In this document: positions 34,525 to 46,697 of the stretch, one piece after another | Layout of the letters: every line of letters begins with the position of its first letter | Position numbering within the stretch: position 1 is the stretch's first letter | NCBI RefSeq assembly: GCF_000787575.1 | Contig: NW_012236496.1 | Span: 5,728 to 69,727, forward strand | DNA: 64,000 nt | From: Acytostelium subglobosum LB1 | Lineage: Eukaryota > Evosea > Eumycetozoa > Acytosteliales > Acytosteliaceae | Direction of reading: 5' to 3' | Made by a program: the position numbers and the translations under genes | Notes under the pieces: model-generated | Databases searched by the model: none | What the model saw: only the letters and a program-made list of their open reading frames with translations | Told to the model about the DNA's origin: nothing

Positions 34525-37500
34525 ATGTCCTATCTGGGCAATAATAGACTAGGTGGTGCGAATGTTGCCAATGGCAATACCTCAATGACCTCGACACCAC
34601 CAGCAACAACGACGACGACGACAGGACTCTCTTCTTCACCAGGCACATCACTCACACCCAATCTACTGTTCAGTAACAACAATGCTCTAAACACCAACAA
34701 CATATCATGGCTCCTCACCAGTCAGAGCGGTGGAGATGCAAGCGCACGTACCAAAGAGAAGGAGAAGGCAAAGAAGAAGTTGGCCCAGTTCCTCGACGTC
34801 TCAATAGACGCCACCAAGAGGTTCAAGGGCCTATCTTCGTTCATCAACAACTCGGACGACCAGGAGATCGACAAGGTATTCAAGGAGAACAGTCAGAACA
34901 TCTATCAAACGTTCGTGTCCACATTCTCAACCTATGAGTTGGGCACCTACAAATTGGGCAAGCACCATTCCGCCGAGAAGGAGGTGATGAAGCTGAACGA
35001 CCTGCTCAAGCGTATCCTCATCCATCTCGAGGCCATGATCAAGAAGGGTTGGCAGGTCAAGAGTATCGTCAACATACTCGAGAAGATGCTGGGTGTTGAA
35101 AACATCCACTCCATTCGACAGTCGGCCTTTTCCACATTGTTGTTCTTCCTCGAGGTGATGGAGAAGCCCGATCGTCACAAGCTCGACCTGTTTGCGGCCA
35201 TCATCGACTTTACGCCATACTCTAGCGACTACACCTACCGACTTACCTTTTCCAAAAAGGTGTTCACAGGCCAGGACAGTGCCAAGCGCTACATCCTGGT
35301 GCAATCAACCGATCCACCCACACGCGAAGAGAGTTCTTCACTCTTTGAGCAAATCTTTATTCACATCTCATCGCGTCTCAACAACTTCCCCTTCTGGTTC
35401 GAGGTGCTCAAGTCGCAGTATCTCGTAGTGCTATATCCTACCGTCTTTAAGAAGATTGGTCTCCTTCCGGCCGGTGACAACTCTGGTTTTGGCAGCCACT
35501 GTCCACACGATCTGCAGGTGACCATCATCAACTATCTCAGCAGCTGGGTGGCGTCAAACTCATCGGTCAAGGAGTTCCTGCTCAACAACAACAGCGGCGC
35601 CAACAACTTTGCAATCAGTGCATGTGACCAACCAGCCCCAACACCAGCACCAGGTGCCTCCCAGTTCCTCACCAACACTCCAGGCACTGGAAAGATTGCC
35701 ATTCTATTGGAGATATTCAAGCAGAGTTGTCGTCTACCTCTAAAGTACTTTGAGGTCATCAAGAAGTCAATCTACATCTTCCAGACTATATTCTTGGTAA
35801 GTGATCATCACACAACTACATAATATTGTTGTTGTTTCCACCTATCATTACTAACATACATCAATCACAGCCAATCAATAACAGCTCACCTGACTTATTC
35901 CATGTGTTTGGTGAAGAGTTGTTCACATACCAAACATTCATATTGACAGAGATGACTAGTGTGTTTGAGACTGACGCTGCCGGTCACGAGAAGGAGCGTG
36001 AGATCATTGGAATGTTTGTCATTGGTACTCTGAAGCAACTGATCGATGAGTATCCAAACCTGAGACCAAAGTCCCGTGAGATTCTGCTCAATGCAATGAT
36101 CAAAGCCACCTTTTCTTTACTGCGCAAGTCCAACACCAACAAGGCCAGCATGTCACTGGAGCAAACCATTCTCTCCACCACTCTCTACGCATGGATCAAG
36201 TCCAAGGAGAACAATCCTGATATGTGGCTCAAGTTCGCACAACAGTTTGAGGAGCTGTATCATCGTGCCGAGGTCATCAAACAGATCAAAACCAAGATCA
36301 TCCAGATGACCACCATCCTCAAGGGCTACGTCTATCCACTCAGTGAGAAGAAGCAGCAAAAGTTGGAGAAAGATATCAAGAACGCAGAGAAAGGTGGTGC
36401 ACCAAAGTCATTCGACTCACGAGATCCTCTTGTTGAGGTTCAAATGTAAGTTATCCAGTAACAACGTTGTTGGATATCATGATATCCAGTACATCATGCT
36501 AACGAACATACAGTGAATCAAATATTGCACAGCTAAAGTGGGACAAGGAGAGTTGTATGACTACCTGGACGTTCCTCCTATCAATGTTTAAGAATGTACA
36601 CAATATCAAGGAGACCACGACACACGAGTTGTCAATGGGTATATTCTCTGATATCATTGACATCATACTGGAGGCCGAGGAGCAAGTCGAGTTCACCACG
36701 ACCAAGGACAACAACTGGCGACCAATTTCATTGCTCAATATCTTTGGACCACATCTATTTGATGCCTATCGTTTGGACAACAAGTACGTCAACAGCAAGG
36801 TGCTGGCGCTGAACAGTCTCTGTCGTCTCATATGTAGACATCATCCACAGTACCCAACCACGGTGCTCGTGTCCTTCTACGAGTTGGTCAAGAAGGTACT
36901 GCTCACACCCGAAGTGATCTCACCGGCAGGAGTCAACCACGTTGATCTCTCCTGGACAGTCATTCCTCAATGCAGCAACATCTTTAATCTTGCCATCCCG
37001 GGTGTCAACATCCTGGTATCACCATTCCTCTATCGAATCAGAGCAATTGTAAGTAGCCTGGACTCCAATTGATACAAAGATCATTTCCTAACCCAACTGA
37101 TGGACCATAATCATAGATGTCAAACCTTGTTGGTGATGAATATGATATGCCACCCAAGGATGTCAGGAAGAAGTGTTTGGTTATCATTGCCTCGCTCCTC
37201 TTCTATCCCTATCACTTCCCATCGCTCATCCTAACTGGTGCTCGCGACCAAAATGGAAAAGCAATCTCAAAGGACTTGACAATGAAAGAGGTAACTATTA
37301 TCATCCTGTAATCAATACTCAATCATCATCAATCTAATCAAACAATGATCATACCATATACAGTTAAAGAAAGAGTTGATCGATCTACTCATCTATTCAC
37401 TAAAGAATGAAAAGTCAGTGGAGAATAGGATAATATGTCTGTGGTCATTGTCAACATTGGCAATGGAGGAGTTTAACAGCTCACCAGATGCCACATCCTC

Positions 37501-39712
37501 CTTCAACCAAAGTGTAGTGAACGAGCTCATCGAGTGCATCAGCTCCTTCACTCTTCACCAAGACCAATCACTCTCAAAGACTGCCCTCGATGCCCTTTCC
37601 AATCTGTCGGCCATCTTCCCACGACTGACCAAGCCAACAGTGCTGCTCATGCTCAACACAGTGTGTGGTGCCACAATCAAGGCTATGAACGATTATGAGG
37701 CTGGAAACTCTGCCGTCTCTGAACAAACTGTTGCCAACCACTTCTACTGCCTTCTTGACTGGGCCTGTCAGGACAGTTGCATATTCGACGATCAAGTCTT
37801 TGCCGAGCTGCGCACCAAGTTGTTCCAGGCCATCGAAACCGGTTTGGGTCAACGTGGCGAGTCTTGGAACTCGGGCGTCGACAGTCTCGACCCTCTCAAG
37901 AGGATGTCCAAGAGCCTAGCCAGGAACAAGTCGACTGCATTGTCCAAGCCAATCAATGGCAAGCTTAAAGATAGCGTACAATTGGATGACGACATACTTG
38001 AAAGCTTTGGCGCCAACCAACCAAAGCCCTCACTCATCAAGGATGCCGCAGAGACACTCTTGTTCAACTGTATGAACTTTGTGCACCACTTCCCCAGCAA
38101 GGAGGGTCCCGAAGTATTCTCCTCACTCGTTGACGAAGCAGACGACCTGCAAGCGGCGGTGCCAGAGGACGAGACCCCTCTGTTTAGCGTCCTGCACGAG
38201 AATGCCTTGATCTCCATTGTGGAGGTACCCAAACCCAACGGCCAACAGGGAACACTCGCACGTCTCTTCATCCGCGATGCCACTGGAAAGTACGTGTGGA
38301 ACTTTGATCATGTCTACAACCTGACGCCAGGAAGTGAAGCAGGTACCGATACCTCTCCCAACTCGTCGCCACCTCTGTCATTGGTGAAGATGTACGCAAA
38401 CTCTCAGCCAGTGATCATTGATAACACATCGTATCAGTACGAGAACAAGCTGCCTGTCAAGCCTCCCAAGCCCGAGCCACCAAAGGATGAGAAGTTAAAG
38501 GGCCTGCTTCTAGAGCTCTCCAAACAACCCGAGTGCTTGCCCACGTCCGGTGTTGCACTAGACCGTCCATTGGGCTCAATGCGACAAACTCTAATCCAGG
38601 AGTTCACACGCATTCAAGGAGAGGTAGAGTCATTTGTCAAACAAGAAATTGACTATCAGAACAAGAAGTACGAAGAGTCCACCAATGAGTCAGCAGATTG
38701 GGTCTGTCGTCCACCAGTCAAGACAGCTGGTGTAGCGTCACAGGCACGTCGCCTACTGATGTCCTACCTTGGATTGCTCAACATTTCCAACTCGTCCTAT
38801 CTCAAGCAACTGGACTCCAACATCAAGTTTGTCCGTGCCCTCCAGCAGTTGGACATCACACCATCACGTGACATCCAAAAGATTGGCCTAATCTACGTGG
38901 CCGAGGGACAGGATGAACAACGCGACATCCTGCACAACTCCACATCATCCAGTCTCTATGCAGAGTTTGTCAATGGTCTGGGCTGGCCCATCGACCTGCA
39001 GACTCACCGAGGATATCTAGGTGGTCTCGACCGCCAAAAGACCACTGGAACCACAGCGCCATACTTTGCCAACATGGCGGTTGAGACAATCTTCCACAAC
39101 ATCACGATGATGCCCACCAACAAGGCAGAGCCACAGCAGATCCACAAGAAGCGTCACGTCGGAAACGACATTGTAAACATTATTTGGTCAGAGCACATTC
39201 GCGACTACTGTCCCACCACTATTACCAGCCAGTTCAATGACGCACATATTGTAATATACCCACTGCCCAATGGACTGTTCAGAGTGCAGATCTACCGCAA
39301 GGAGTCCAAGGTGCCAATGTTTGGTCCTCTGGTTCATGGCATGGCTGTAAACAAGCAGCTATTGTCCACTCTTGTTCGTCAGACTGCCATCAATGCCTAC
39401 AAACAGATAAGATACAATACTCCAAACTACACAAGACCGTAAGTTATATCATTGGTAATTGAGTATGTACATTTGATGCACAACCAATCTAACATGTACA
39501 CACGCACACCTTTATTTAGATACGCAATGAGAAAGATGAGGATCAAAGAGATTGTTGATAGGTATCGTTCAGATAAGAGTTATGTTGACTATGTTCACTC
39601 TGCAGTCTCTGGTCACAACATTGTATCTACACCAGCCAACACTCCACCAATGGCCGCCGTTCCAACAGCCAACGGAGCAGGTGTTGGCAATGCTTTCCTA
39701 CATGAACAATAA
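34525..39712 (+). CDS. RalGAP alpha / tuberin-family GTPase-activating protein
   Basis: Six exons (34525-35796, 35871-36445, 36514-37048, 37117-37290, 37364-39438, 39520-39712) give 1607 residues, all phases exact. After a Thr/Ser/Asn-rich start the body is helical and matches the RalGAP-alpha layout: FWFEVLKSQYLVVLYPTVF, then PISLLNIFGPHLFDAYRLDN. The C-terminal Rap/RalGAP domain has KIGLIYVAEGQDEQRDIL, FVNGLGWPIDLQTHRGYLGG, KKRHVGNDIVNIIWSEHIRD (catalytic Asn thumb in HVGND) and MFGPLVHGMAVNKQLLS. The Asn is kept, so GAP activity is expected. In animals the alpha subunit pairs with RalGAP-beta; a beta partner is not in this window. Which dictyostelid GTPase it acts on is unknown. Confidence 0.9.
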
Positions 39713-39813
39713 ACAACGTTGTTCCAATGATGATTTGTGCTTGTCGTGGGGTGATGAGGTTGCAACCTCACGATCAAAAAAGGAACCAATTCCATTCGAG
39801 TGATGACTGTCAC

Positions 39814-40688
39814 ATGATGATGTCGATGAATAATAAGATCGCACTGGTAACAGGAGCAAACCGAGGAATAGGACTGTGTATAGCCACAGCATTGGCACAG
39901 AATAACGTAAAGGTCATTCTTGCTTGTCGTAACTTGCAAGTTGGTATTGCAACTCAAAACGATCTGATCAAGAAGGGATTAGACTGTGATTTCATACAAG
40001 TGGATATATCGAATCATGATATGGTACTGGCTGCTGCAGAGATAATCAGAACAAAGTATGGCAAGATAGACTACCTAGTTAATAATGCTGCTATATTTAT
40101 CAACAAACCAACCACCTATGAAGTCTTAAAGTATGTTACTATTTGTACATTCATTCAAACATCATTACTAACCAATCAATCAATCAATGAACAACCAAAC
40201 ACAGTGAAACATTCAGAACCAATTACTATGGATCAATTGATATGGTGGATACATTGCTTCCATTGATCAATAGTAATGGTGTTATAGTCAATGTGTCCAG
40301 CTCTAGAGGTTCCACCAACAATGTGAGCAAGGAATTGCAGTCAAGACTTAATGATATGAAACTTAATGAGTCTAGTCTTGAACTAATACTGGACGAATAT
40401 ATACAATGTGTACGTGATGGTACACATGTTGCTAATGGTTGGCCATCATCAGCTTATGACGCAAGTAAATTGTTCCTCACAATTCGCACTAGACTTTTGG
40501 CAGAGACTGATCGCATCCAAGACACCAGAGGTGTTAGTATCTACTCTTGCTGTCCAGGCCTCTGCATTACCGACATGACAACACACCTACCTCATGCCGC
40601 TCGAACACCTCAAGAAGGTAGCAAAATAGTGGTCAGTCTTTGTTTGAATCGTGTCGATGCTATCTCTGGGGGATTCTACACCAGTTAG
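39814..40688 (+). CDS. Short-chain dehydrogenase, carbonyl-reductase-like
   Basis: Two exons (39814-40130, 40205-40688) encode 266 residues. SDR landmarks: nucleotide-binding TGANRGIG, NNAA, the catalytic Ser in VNVSSSRG, and Tyr/Lys in YDASK. The insertion before the active-site Tyr ending GWPSSAYDASK, and SCCPGLCITDM after it, match carbonyl reductase 1 (CBR1). It is likely an NADPH-dependent carbonyl reductase in the cytosol. Four ATG codons cluster at 39814-39828; I took the first of the cluster, as the frame further upstream (from 39727) looks like 3' spacer of the RalGAP gene. Confidence 0.85.
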
Positions 40689-41398
40689 GAGAAGTCCTCC
40701 TCCTTTTGTATTCAATAAATTGATAAAAGAGCAAAGAGGCAGGTAGTTGTTGTTGTTAATCTCACTAATCAGCACCAGGAACTACACTATAACCTGCAAT
40801 CAATCCATTTAAGGAATTATATGTGCTCCCAGGTCATGAAGGGAAACAACGACTACTATCAACCTGATTTTGTAAACAATGGATTGTCAAAGCATTCCAA
40901 TTGGAATTGACACTAGTGTCAAACACTCACCTTTTAAGCATACCTATTGTAGACAGCCTGGGGTAGCCATTAATTATGATTTTAGGATGACCAGTTCGTT
41001 GATCAATTCGTGTGTGTTGGAAGAAAGCAAGCAAGTGGCGTCGAACAAGTTAGAGAAAAAGAACAATAAAAAGTTAGGCCCATGTAGACTTGGAATTGTT
41101 GGCATAAGATGAGAGGAATGCTCATGGAGGTCCCCCCAGAACCATGCCAGATACCCACAACAAACCCCCACATCATCGAGGTTTGTGGCCCTATTAATGT
41201 GGGCGAATTCTCTGTGTCAAGAGAGTCCTACAGAACTGGGCTGGTCCCAATTTAACTCACATACATCATCCACCCATCCATCCATCTATCCATCCACCCA
41301 TCATCCACCGAGAACACCAGTTACTGTTGCTTTACTATAGATAGATATAGATAGATATATATATTATATTTTAAAGAGATAAACACATATATTATACT
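40689..41398. other. Spacer with two short open frames of unknown meaning
   Basis: Two short frames stand out by balanced composition: 40879-41112 (77 residues, MDCQSIPIGIDTSVKHSPFK...) and an overlapping one from 41109 (MRGMLMEVPPEPCQIPTTN..., about 49 residues). I recognise neither; they could be remnants of one gene. CCAT-type repeats lie at about 41270-41310 and GATA runs near 41340-41360, just upstream of the hydrolase start. Confidence 0.35.
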
Positions 41399-42702
41399 AT
41401 GTGGTCAACAGTATATGGAGTATTTGCCGTAGCCCTTCTTGCCTTTGTTATTAGATCGTTACCTCGTTATCTGTACAACCGCGCTCAAAGAATGGCCTGG
41501 ATGCAATGTTTAATTAAGGGTCGATGGCTCAACACCTCGACCGAGGAGCATGCCATCTCAGAGAGACGAATGCTAGAGATGGTGACCACACCCATTGAGC
41601 AGAAGTTTGTCAAAGTCGGTCAATACCAGATAAATACGATAAAGACTGGTAGTGGTGATCCATTAGTTATGGTGCATGGCTTTGGTTCGGCACTTGGCTT
41701 TTGGTGTGCCAACATTGACTTCCTGTCTCAATATTATACAGTAGTATGTATAACTCATATAGTTCCTGACTTTAATTGATCATCCATACTTATATTAACT
41801 TTTGGACAACCCATCATTCGTATCAATCTTCATTTATCTAATAGTATGCAATTGATGTACTTGGCTTTGGAAGAAGTTCAAGATTCGATACGACCAACAT
41901 AAAGACACCAGAACAGGCAGAGGAGTTCTGGGTCAACATCATGTATGAGTGGACTGAACAAGTAGGTTTGGATAACTTCAACCTGTTGGGTCACTCATTG
42001 GGTGGCTACCTATCGACCTGTTTCACATTGAAACATCCAGAGAAGGTAAAGTCATTGGTACTTGCTGATGCTTGGGGCTTTGCTGAGAAACCAAAGGACT
42101 ATGAACAGAATGTTTCTTTGTTGTAAGTATATTTCTATACTTAATTAATTAATCACATGAGTTGATACTGACTACACTTTTATTACAGCTTTAAGTTCCT
42201 ATCAAAGGTTATTGCACCACCAGTACCATTAAGATTGATGAGGAAGTTTGGACCATTTGGTCAAGATTACATTTACCTCTTCCGTCAAGACTTGCTGAAC
42301 AAGTTCCACCATCTTTATCCAGAGGACGACCTAAAGTACAATCCAGAACGTCCCAATCGTGTGGCTGAATACTTTTATCACTCCAACACGCAGGAACCTG
42401 CGTCGGGTGAGTACTTGTTCAGTCTACTGGCGATGGCCTATGGATTCGCTGCCAACCCACTCATCAACAGAGCGTCAATGATCGCGCCAACTGTTGACGT
42501 CACCCTACTATTTGGTTCAAACACTTGGATCGATCAAGCCACTGGTCCCAAATTGAAGCAGGAGATGAAGAACATCAAGGACGTTGTCATCATTGAGGAC
42601 AGTGGCCATCATATCTATATAGACAACATCCACCAGTTTAACCAAGCTGTTCTCAAGGCCACCGGCTATCACAATGATGCACCAGCAGCAGCTCAAAGCT
42701 AA
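41399..42702 (+). CDS. Alpha/beta hydrolase, ABHD4/ABHD5 (CGI-58) type
   Basis: Three exons (41399-41743, 41845-42122, 42189-42702) give 378 residues. An N-terminal hydrophobic anchor (VYGVFAVALLAFVIRSL) is followed by an alpha/beta-hydrolase fold: MVHGFGSALGFW (oxyanion loop), the nucleophile elbow GHSLGGYLS, and the C-terminal GHHIYID, which supplies the catalytic His and also the HxxxxD motif typical of the CGI-58/ICT1 group with lysophospholipid acyltransferase links. Unlike animal ABHD5, whose nucleophile is Asn, this protein keeps Ser and should be an active hydrolase. The substrate is probably a glycerophospholipid or N-acyl-phospholipid (family inference). Confidence 0.87.
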
Positions 42703-42961
42703 TTACTGTTGTTGACAAGTTACCAGCAAATGTACATTGTTGGTAGGAGTGCTACCTACCGACACCTTTTTTATTAAACTTATTCTTATTTAAGACATAA
42801 AGCGACTGTAGTAGCACATCATCATGTAGTTTGTTTGAACGAACTGCCCTACTCTCACTCTAAACATCGTGTTGTATGTCGGTTGTAGTTGCTGCAAAGA
42901 CTGAGGACAATGATAAAAGGGAATTGGAGAATGTTTATTGAGTGACTAAATATTGAAAGTA

Positions 42962-43567
42962 TTAGTCGTATGACTTTGGTCTTGGGTTCTTGCAGATTCT
43001 GACAATCAAGAAGAGCGCGAACAACATAGAGATAAACTCGATGACACCGACAGTGACACCAGCAGCACCAGCGACGTACAGGTTCTTTTGGACATAGTCG
43101 ACGACGGTAATGTTACAGGTTGTTTTGTTGAGGTTTGGGACGACGGAACCGGTTTCATTAACCACCTGGCAGTTTGAGCCACAGGTGCTGTTGGCGTCGG
43201 TCCAGCAGCAGCAGTCGAAGAATTCCTGGGCAATGTTGCGCTCGTCGTTGGTGGCCTTATCCCAGGCCGTGCCGATTGGCTTAGCGGCGTCATTGCGGTA
43301 GCTAAAGGCACCACCACCGACACCAATCAAACAGACCAAGAGGATCAGCATGAACACGGTGTAGAAGACAAGTCCGACAAGCTTCTCCTTGTAGGCAACC
43401 ACACATCCGACGACTGTCAGGACGAGGAAGAAGACACCAATGACGATGATACCAGCTGGCAGTGAGACATTGATGATGTCATCCAGATGTGAAAGTTTGG
43501 AGAGTGCGTATCCACCGCATGCAACCAGTACAATACCTAACAACTAAAAATATTTTGTTTGATTGAT

Positions 43568-43602
<35 letters not shown>

Positions 43603-43752
43603 ATGTTAGTACTGTACTCTGACACCTGTTGTTGTCGTTGTTGCTGCTGCTGTTCGTTGACGACAACATACCCAGAGAATGGTGTTAAGAATAATTAAAG
43701 GGACCTTCAAGTATCTTGGGGTCTTTGGAAGTAGATCAGATGTGTCTACCAT
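42962..43752 (-). CDS. Tetraspanin
   Basis: Two exons (43752-43672, 43543-42962) encode 220 residues with four membrane segments: VPLIILNTILWLLGIVLVAC (split by the intron), AGIIVIGVFFLVLTVVGCVV, LVFYTVFMLILLVCLIGVGG and a last one ending FALFLIVRIC. The large extracellular loop between TM3 and TM4 has FDCCCWTD (a variant of the CCG motif), then further Cys pairs (TCGSNC, TTCNIT) and several N-glycosylation sequons. The tail is short and basic. The intron contains a long GATT repeat (about 43560-43602). It organises membrane microdomains; the partner is unknown. Confidence 0.92.
43560..43602. repeat. (GATT)n microsatellite in tetraspanin intron
   Basis: About ten GATT/GATC units lie inside the single intron of the tetraspanin gene, near its acceptor on the minus strand, where the run reads AATC. 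Confidence 0.85.
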
Positions 43753-44757
43753 TGTTGTTGACTATTTCTGTGTAATATATAAAATTAATTAAACTATCTG
43801 TGTATGTGTTGATGTAGTTGACAATAAGAGTGACTATGTTGTGGACAAAGGCAGAGAAGATAGGTTAGTGTCAAAGTGTTGTGGTGTGGGGCGTGTTCCA
43901 CCTTCTAAATTAATTAAAAAAAAATCAAAAATCAAAAATGGAACACACCCAGGGATTGATCACTCGGGACGAATTGAGACTGTCGTTTGTGGTGGAGGTG
44001 GTGAAACCAAGGGGAATACTTACAATTTATGTGTATGTGTGTGTGTGTGTATAAATAATGATAAGTTGATTGATGATGTATTGATCACCTAGGTAAATAA
44101 TTTATAGTTTTATAAAGTTCAAATATTATCGATTAATCAATAAAAAACAATCAAATAGGCCTACCAGGTCACATTCATTGAAATTATTGTTTGGAACCTA
44201 TCAACAGGTGGTGATACCACCAATGTAGGGGTGGTTTTGTTTTGTTTCCCGCCTTTTGAAGTCTCTAAGTAATCGAAGGTATGTTTGATACTTTAAGACG
44301 ACATCAGACAGAGTCTGTCTACAAATAAAAGTAGTCATCTATTCCATCTATTTGTATTTGAAGAGCACCTTGTGTTGGGAATAGAATAAACAATACCAAC
44401 CAAGTCTTATTGAGAGAGGTTAAATGATTTAAATAATAAAGAATCACTTTGACATGGATGATTCAGATGTTCACAATGATATGTATATCCTCTGCCTCAA
44501 ACAAGTGCAGCTGGTGAAGCCAAGTAAAAGAAGTAGTTATGGTGGCTGCTTCTTCTTCTTGGTGGCTTTTACCAATGATAATTTGAAGTTCGATTCAAAG
44601 TACAAAAACATTTTATTTTAATTTTTCAGTTTATCAAGTCGTGGAAGTGAGCGAAGCACAACACGAGCTGGAGGATTGCGTGTGGATACAGGGTGATGTA
44701 TCTACTCTTATTGACAGACAGTATCCTCTTTGCTCCACACACCTATACTCTTTGAAA
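43753..44757. other. 1-kb spacer between tetraspanin and eL42 genes
   Basis: Contains a GT microsatellite (about 44031-44050), an inverted pair GTGTTCCA/TGGAACAC (43893-43900 and 43939-43946) flanking an A-rich spacer, and a GGTGGT-GAT-ACCACC hairpin (about 44207-44221). A short frame starting at 44454 (MDDSDVHNDMYILCLKQVQL...) has protein-like composition, but every splice I can draw gives a 29-30 nt intron, so I do not call it. Confidence 0.5.
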
Positions 44758-45329
44758 ATGGTTGGTTATCCTTATATCCTGTTGTCGACTTGACAATCGC
44801 CCAATGGCATCACTCTCTGACATCATCCATCCACTCAACATCAACACCGCGACTACAGGTCAACATTCCCAAGGCTCGTAAGACTCACTGTGACAAGTGC
44901 AACAAGCACACCCCACACAAGGTTACCCAGTACAAGGCTGGTAAGCCAAGTCTCTTTGCTCAAGGAAAGAGACGTTACGACAGGAAGCAGAGAGGTTTCG
45001 GAGGTCAGACCAAGCCAGTCTTCCACAAGAAGGTGTGTAATATAGCGATCATCAGATAGGATATCAACAGCAGTGTTGCGACAGACGATACAGGTTTGGA
45101 CAACTAGCTAGCGACATCATCAATGATAGATGACTAACATCCATCATCATCAACCAATCAAATCAAATCAATCAAACATATTATGAATCGATAGGCCAAG
45201 ACCACCAAGAAGATCGTTCTCAGAATGGAGTGCTCATGCGGTCACAAGAAGCAGCAGGTTATCAAGCGTTGCAAGCGTTTCGAGCTTGGAGGAGAGAAGA
45301 AGAAGAAGAACGAGGCCTTGAAGATTTAA
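44758..45329 (+). CDS. rpl36a: 60S ribosomal protein eL42 (L36a/L44)
   Basis: Exons 44859-45032 and 45195-45329 encode the family from its second residue: [49 protein letters not shown], then [20 protein letters not shown] ending EALKI. The two zinc Cys pairs (CDKC and CSC-G) are intact. Since Met alone is missing, the start is probably a first exon holding only ATG; the candidate is 44758-44760 with a GTTGGT donor, giving 103 residues, near the usual 104-106. The donor is unusual, so the exact ATG is tentative. The protein sits near the E site of the large subunit. Confidence 0.9.
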
Positions 45330-45520
45330 AGTCTCACTTCATCTTTAGATATATGATTATGTTGCATAGTAATAAAAGGGGGCTCGACCGGTCTACCAGC
45401 TTCCAGCATCTATACAGAGAGGTGCCATGCATGATACCTCCTCTTTTTCAACTTCATCATCACCATCATCCATCGATAGCAACCTGGAAACAATGATCAT
45501 ACATGTTATATTATTATTAT

Positions 45521-46453
45521 TTATTGATCCATCTCCTCTACATAGTTGGCTGGGAACATGCCTGTTCTACCATGAACAGTGCCCATCCACCAGCCACCTT
45601 CATCCTTGCTGATCACTGAAATGATGTCACCGACGTAGAACTCGAGATCGCCCTCCTGCTCAGAGATACAGTCCCATACTGCACGCACCAGCTTCTTACC
45701 TGCTGTTGGGGGTGGTGGCGGTATCCTTCGTGACAGAGGTCGCTTCACAGATCCTGGAGAGTCAATGTCGCTGCCACCCGTATAGGGCGTAGGCTCTGGT
45801 GAGGATGATGGTGACTTTAACGACATGAGATTGGTGGCAGATCTGCTGCTTGACTGTCCAATGCCATTGGGTGGTGATGATGTCATTGGAGGAAGAGGTG
45901 GTTGTCGACCAGTACTCTTTGGCGCTGTCTGATGCAGATGCAAGCTGCTCGCTGATTTGTTGGGAGGTAGTTGTGGCAGTGGATGTGAAGGTGGAATTGG
46001 CGTTGATTGTTGTCGTGGTCGGTTCAGTGATGAAGTTGGCGTAGATGGTGTTGCAGTCGTTGCAAACGTTGTTGTATTGACATTGGCCAATATACTAGTG
46101 TTGTTGTTGTTGTTGGGAGGTGATGATGATACATAGGAGTTGATGTTGTTGATATTGTTGTTGTTGAGACTGGATGTCAGAGAGGGTGGTGGAGGATTTG
46201 ATATGGCCACTGGTGCACCTTTGGCATTCAATACTGTTGGCAATGATACATTCCTCTGTAGAGGAGGCTTCTCGAATGATGATGGGTTCAATGGTGTTGT
46301 GATGGCTCGATGACCAATGCCAGGTGATGCAGCACCACCTCGCAGATATCGTCTAATGTTGTCTGGTATATCATCTGTGAATGGTATTCTACACTTGAAG
46401 CAATACTTTGCCTCCTTCTCATATTCTGTACTACACTCTGGACATATGACCAT
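45521..46453 (-). CDS. Zinc-ribbon and SH3 adaptor protein
   Basis: A single exon encodes 310 residues. The N-terminus has a four-Cys zinc ribbon (CPECSTEYEKEAKYCFKC). The middle ~200 residues are Ser/Pro/Asn-rich with several proline motifs (PPLPPM, RRIPPPPPTAGKK). The C-terminus is a complete SH3 domain: VRAVWDCISEQEGDLEFYVG, DEGGWWMGTV, GMFPANYVEEM. The tryptophan pair and the ALYDY-like start (AVWDCI) are those of a working SH3. It is probably a signalling or actin adaptor; the proline-rich RhoGEF in this window shows the type of ligand such a domain binds, but no link can be shown. Confidence 0.87.
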   Translation of the reverse strand: MVICPECSTEYEKEAKYCFKCRIPFTDDIPDNIRRYLRGGAASPGIGHRAITTPLNPSSFEKPPLQRNVSLPTVLNAKGAPVAISNPPPPSLTSSLNNNNINNINSYVSSSPPNNNNNTSILANVNTTTFATTATPSTPTSSLNRPRQQSTPIPPSHPLPQLPPNKSASSLHLHQTAPKSTGRQPPLPPMTSSPPNGIGQSSSRSATNLMSLKSPSSSPEPTPYTGGSDIDSPGSVKRPLSRRIPPPPPTAGKKLVRAVWDCISEQEGDLEFYVGDIISVISKDEGGWWMGTVHGRTGMFPANYVEEMDQ

Positions 46454-46697
46454 ATTGTTGTTGTTGTTGTTGTATCTATCTATATATATTTATTATTTAT
46501 AGTGTTTCGCTTATTTAATAGATCTTTGATTCAATGATTATGATGATGATGTTGTAATTGTTCATCCTATCAATCAATTTCACACACCAACAACAAACAA
46601 ACAATACATTAACATCATCATTAACACAACTACCGCGAACCCTGGATTGATAAGTGAATTCCTGTGTCCATATGGGTAGTTATATAAATATTTATTA

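Noticed and set aside
43841-44092. Plus-strand 83-residue frame ending in Cys-Val repeats
   Set aside because: The tail is a GT microsatellite and the rest is low-complexity spacer.
44454-44755. Possible small gene MDDSDVHNDMYILCLKQVQL...
   Set aside because: All splice models need introns of about 29-30 nt and the end abuts the eL42 start; no family match.
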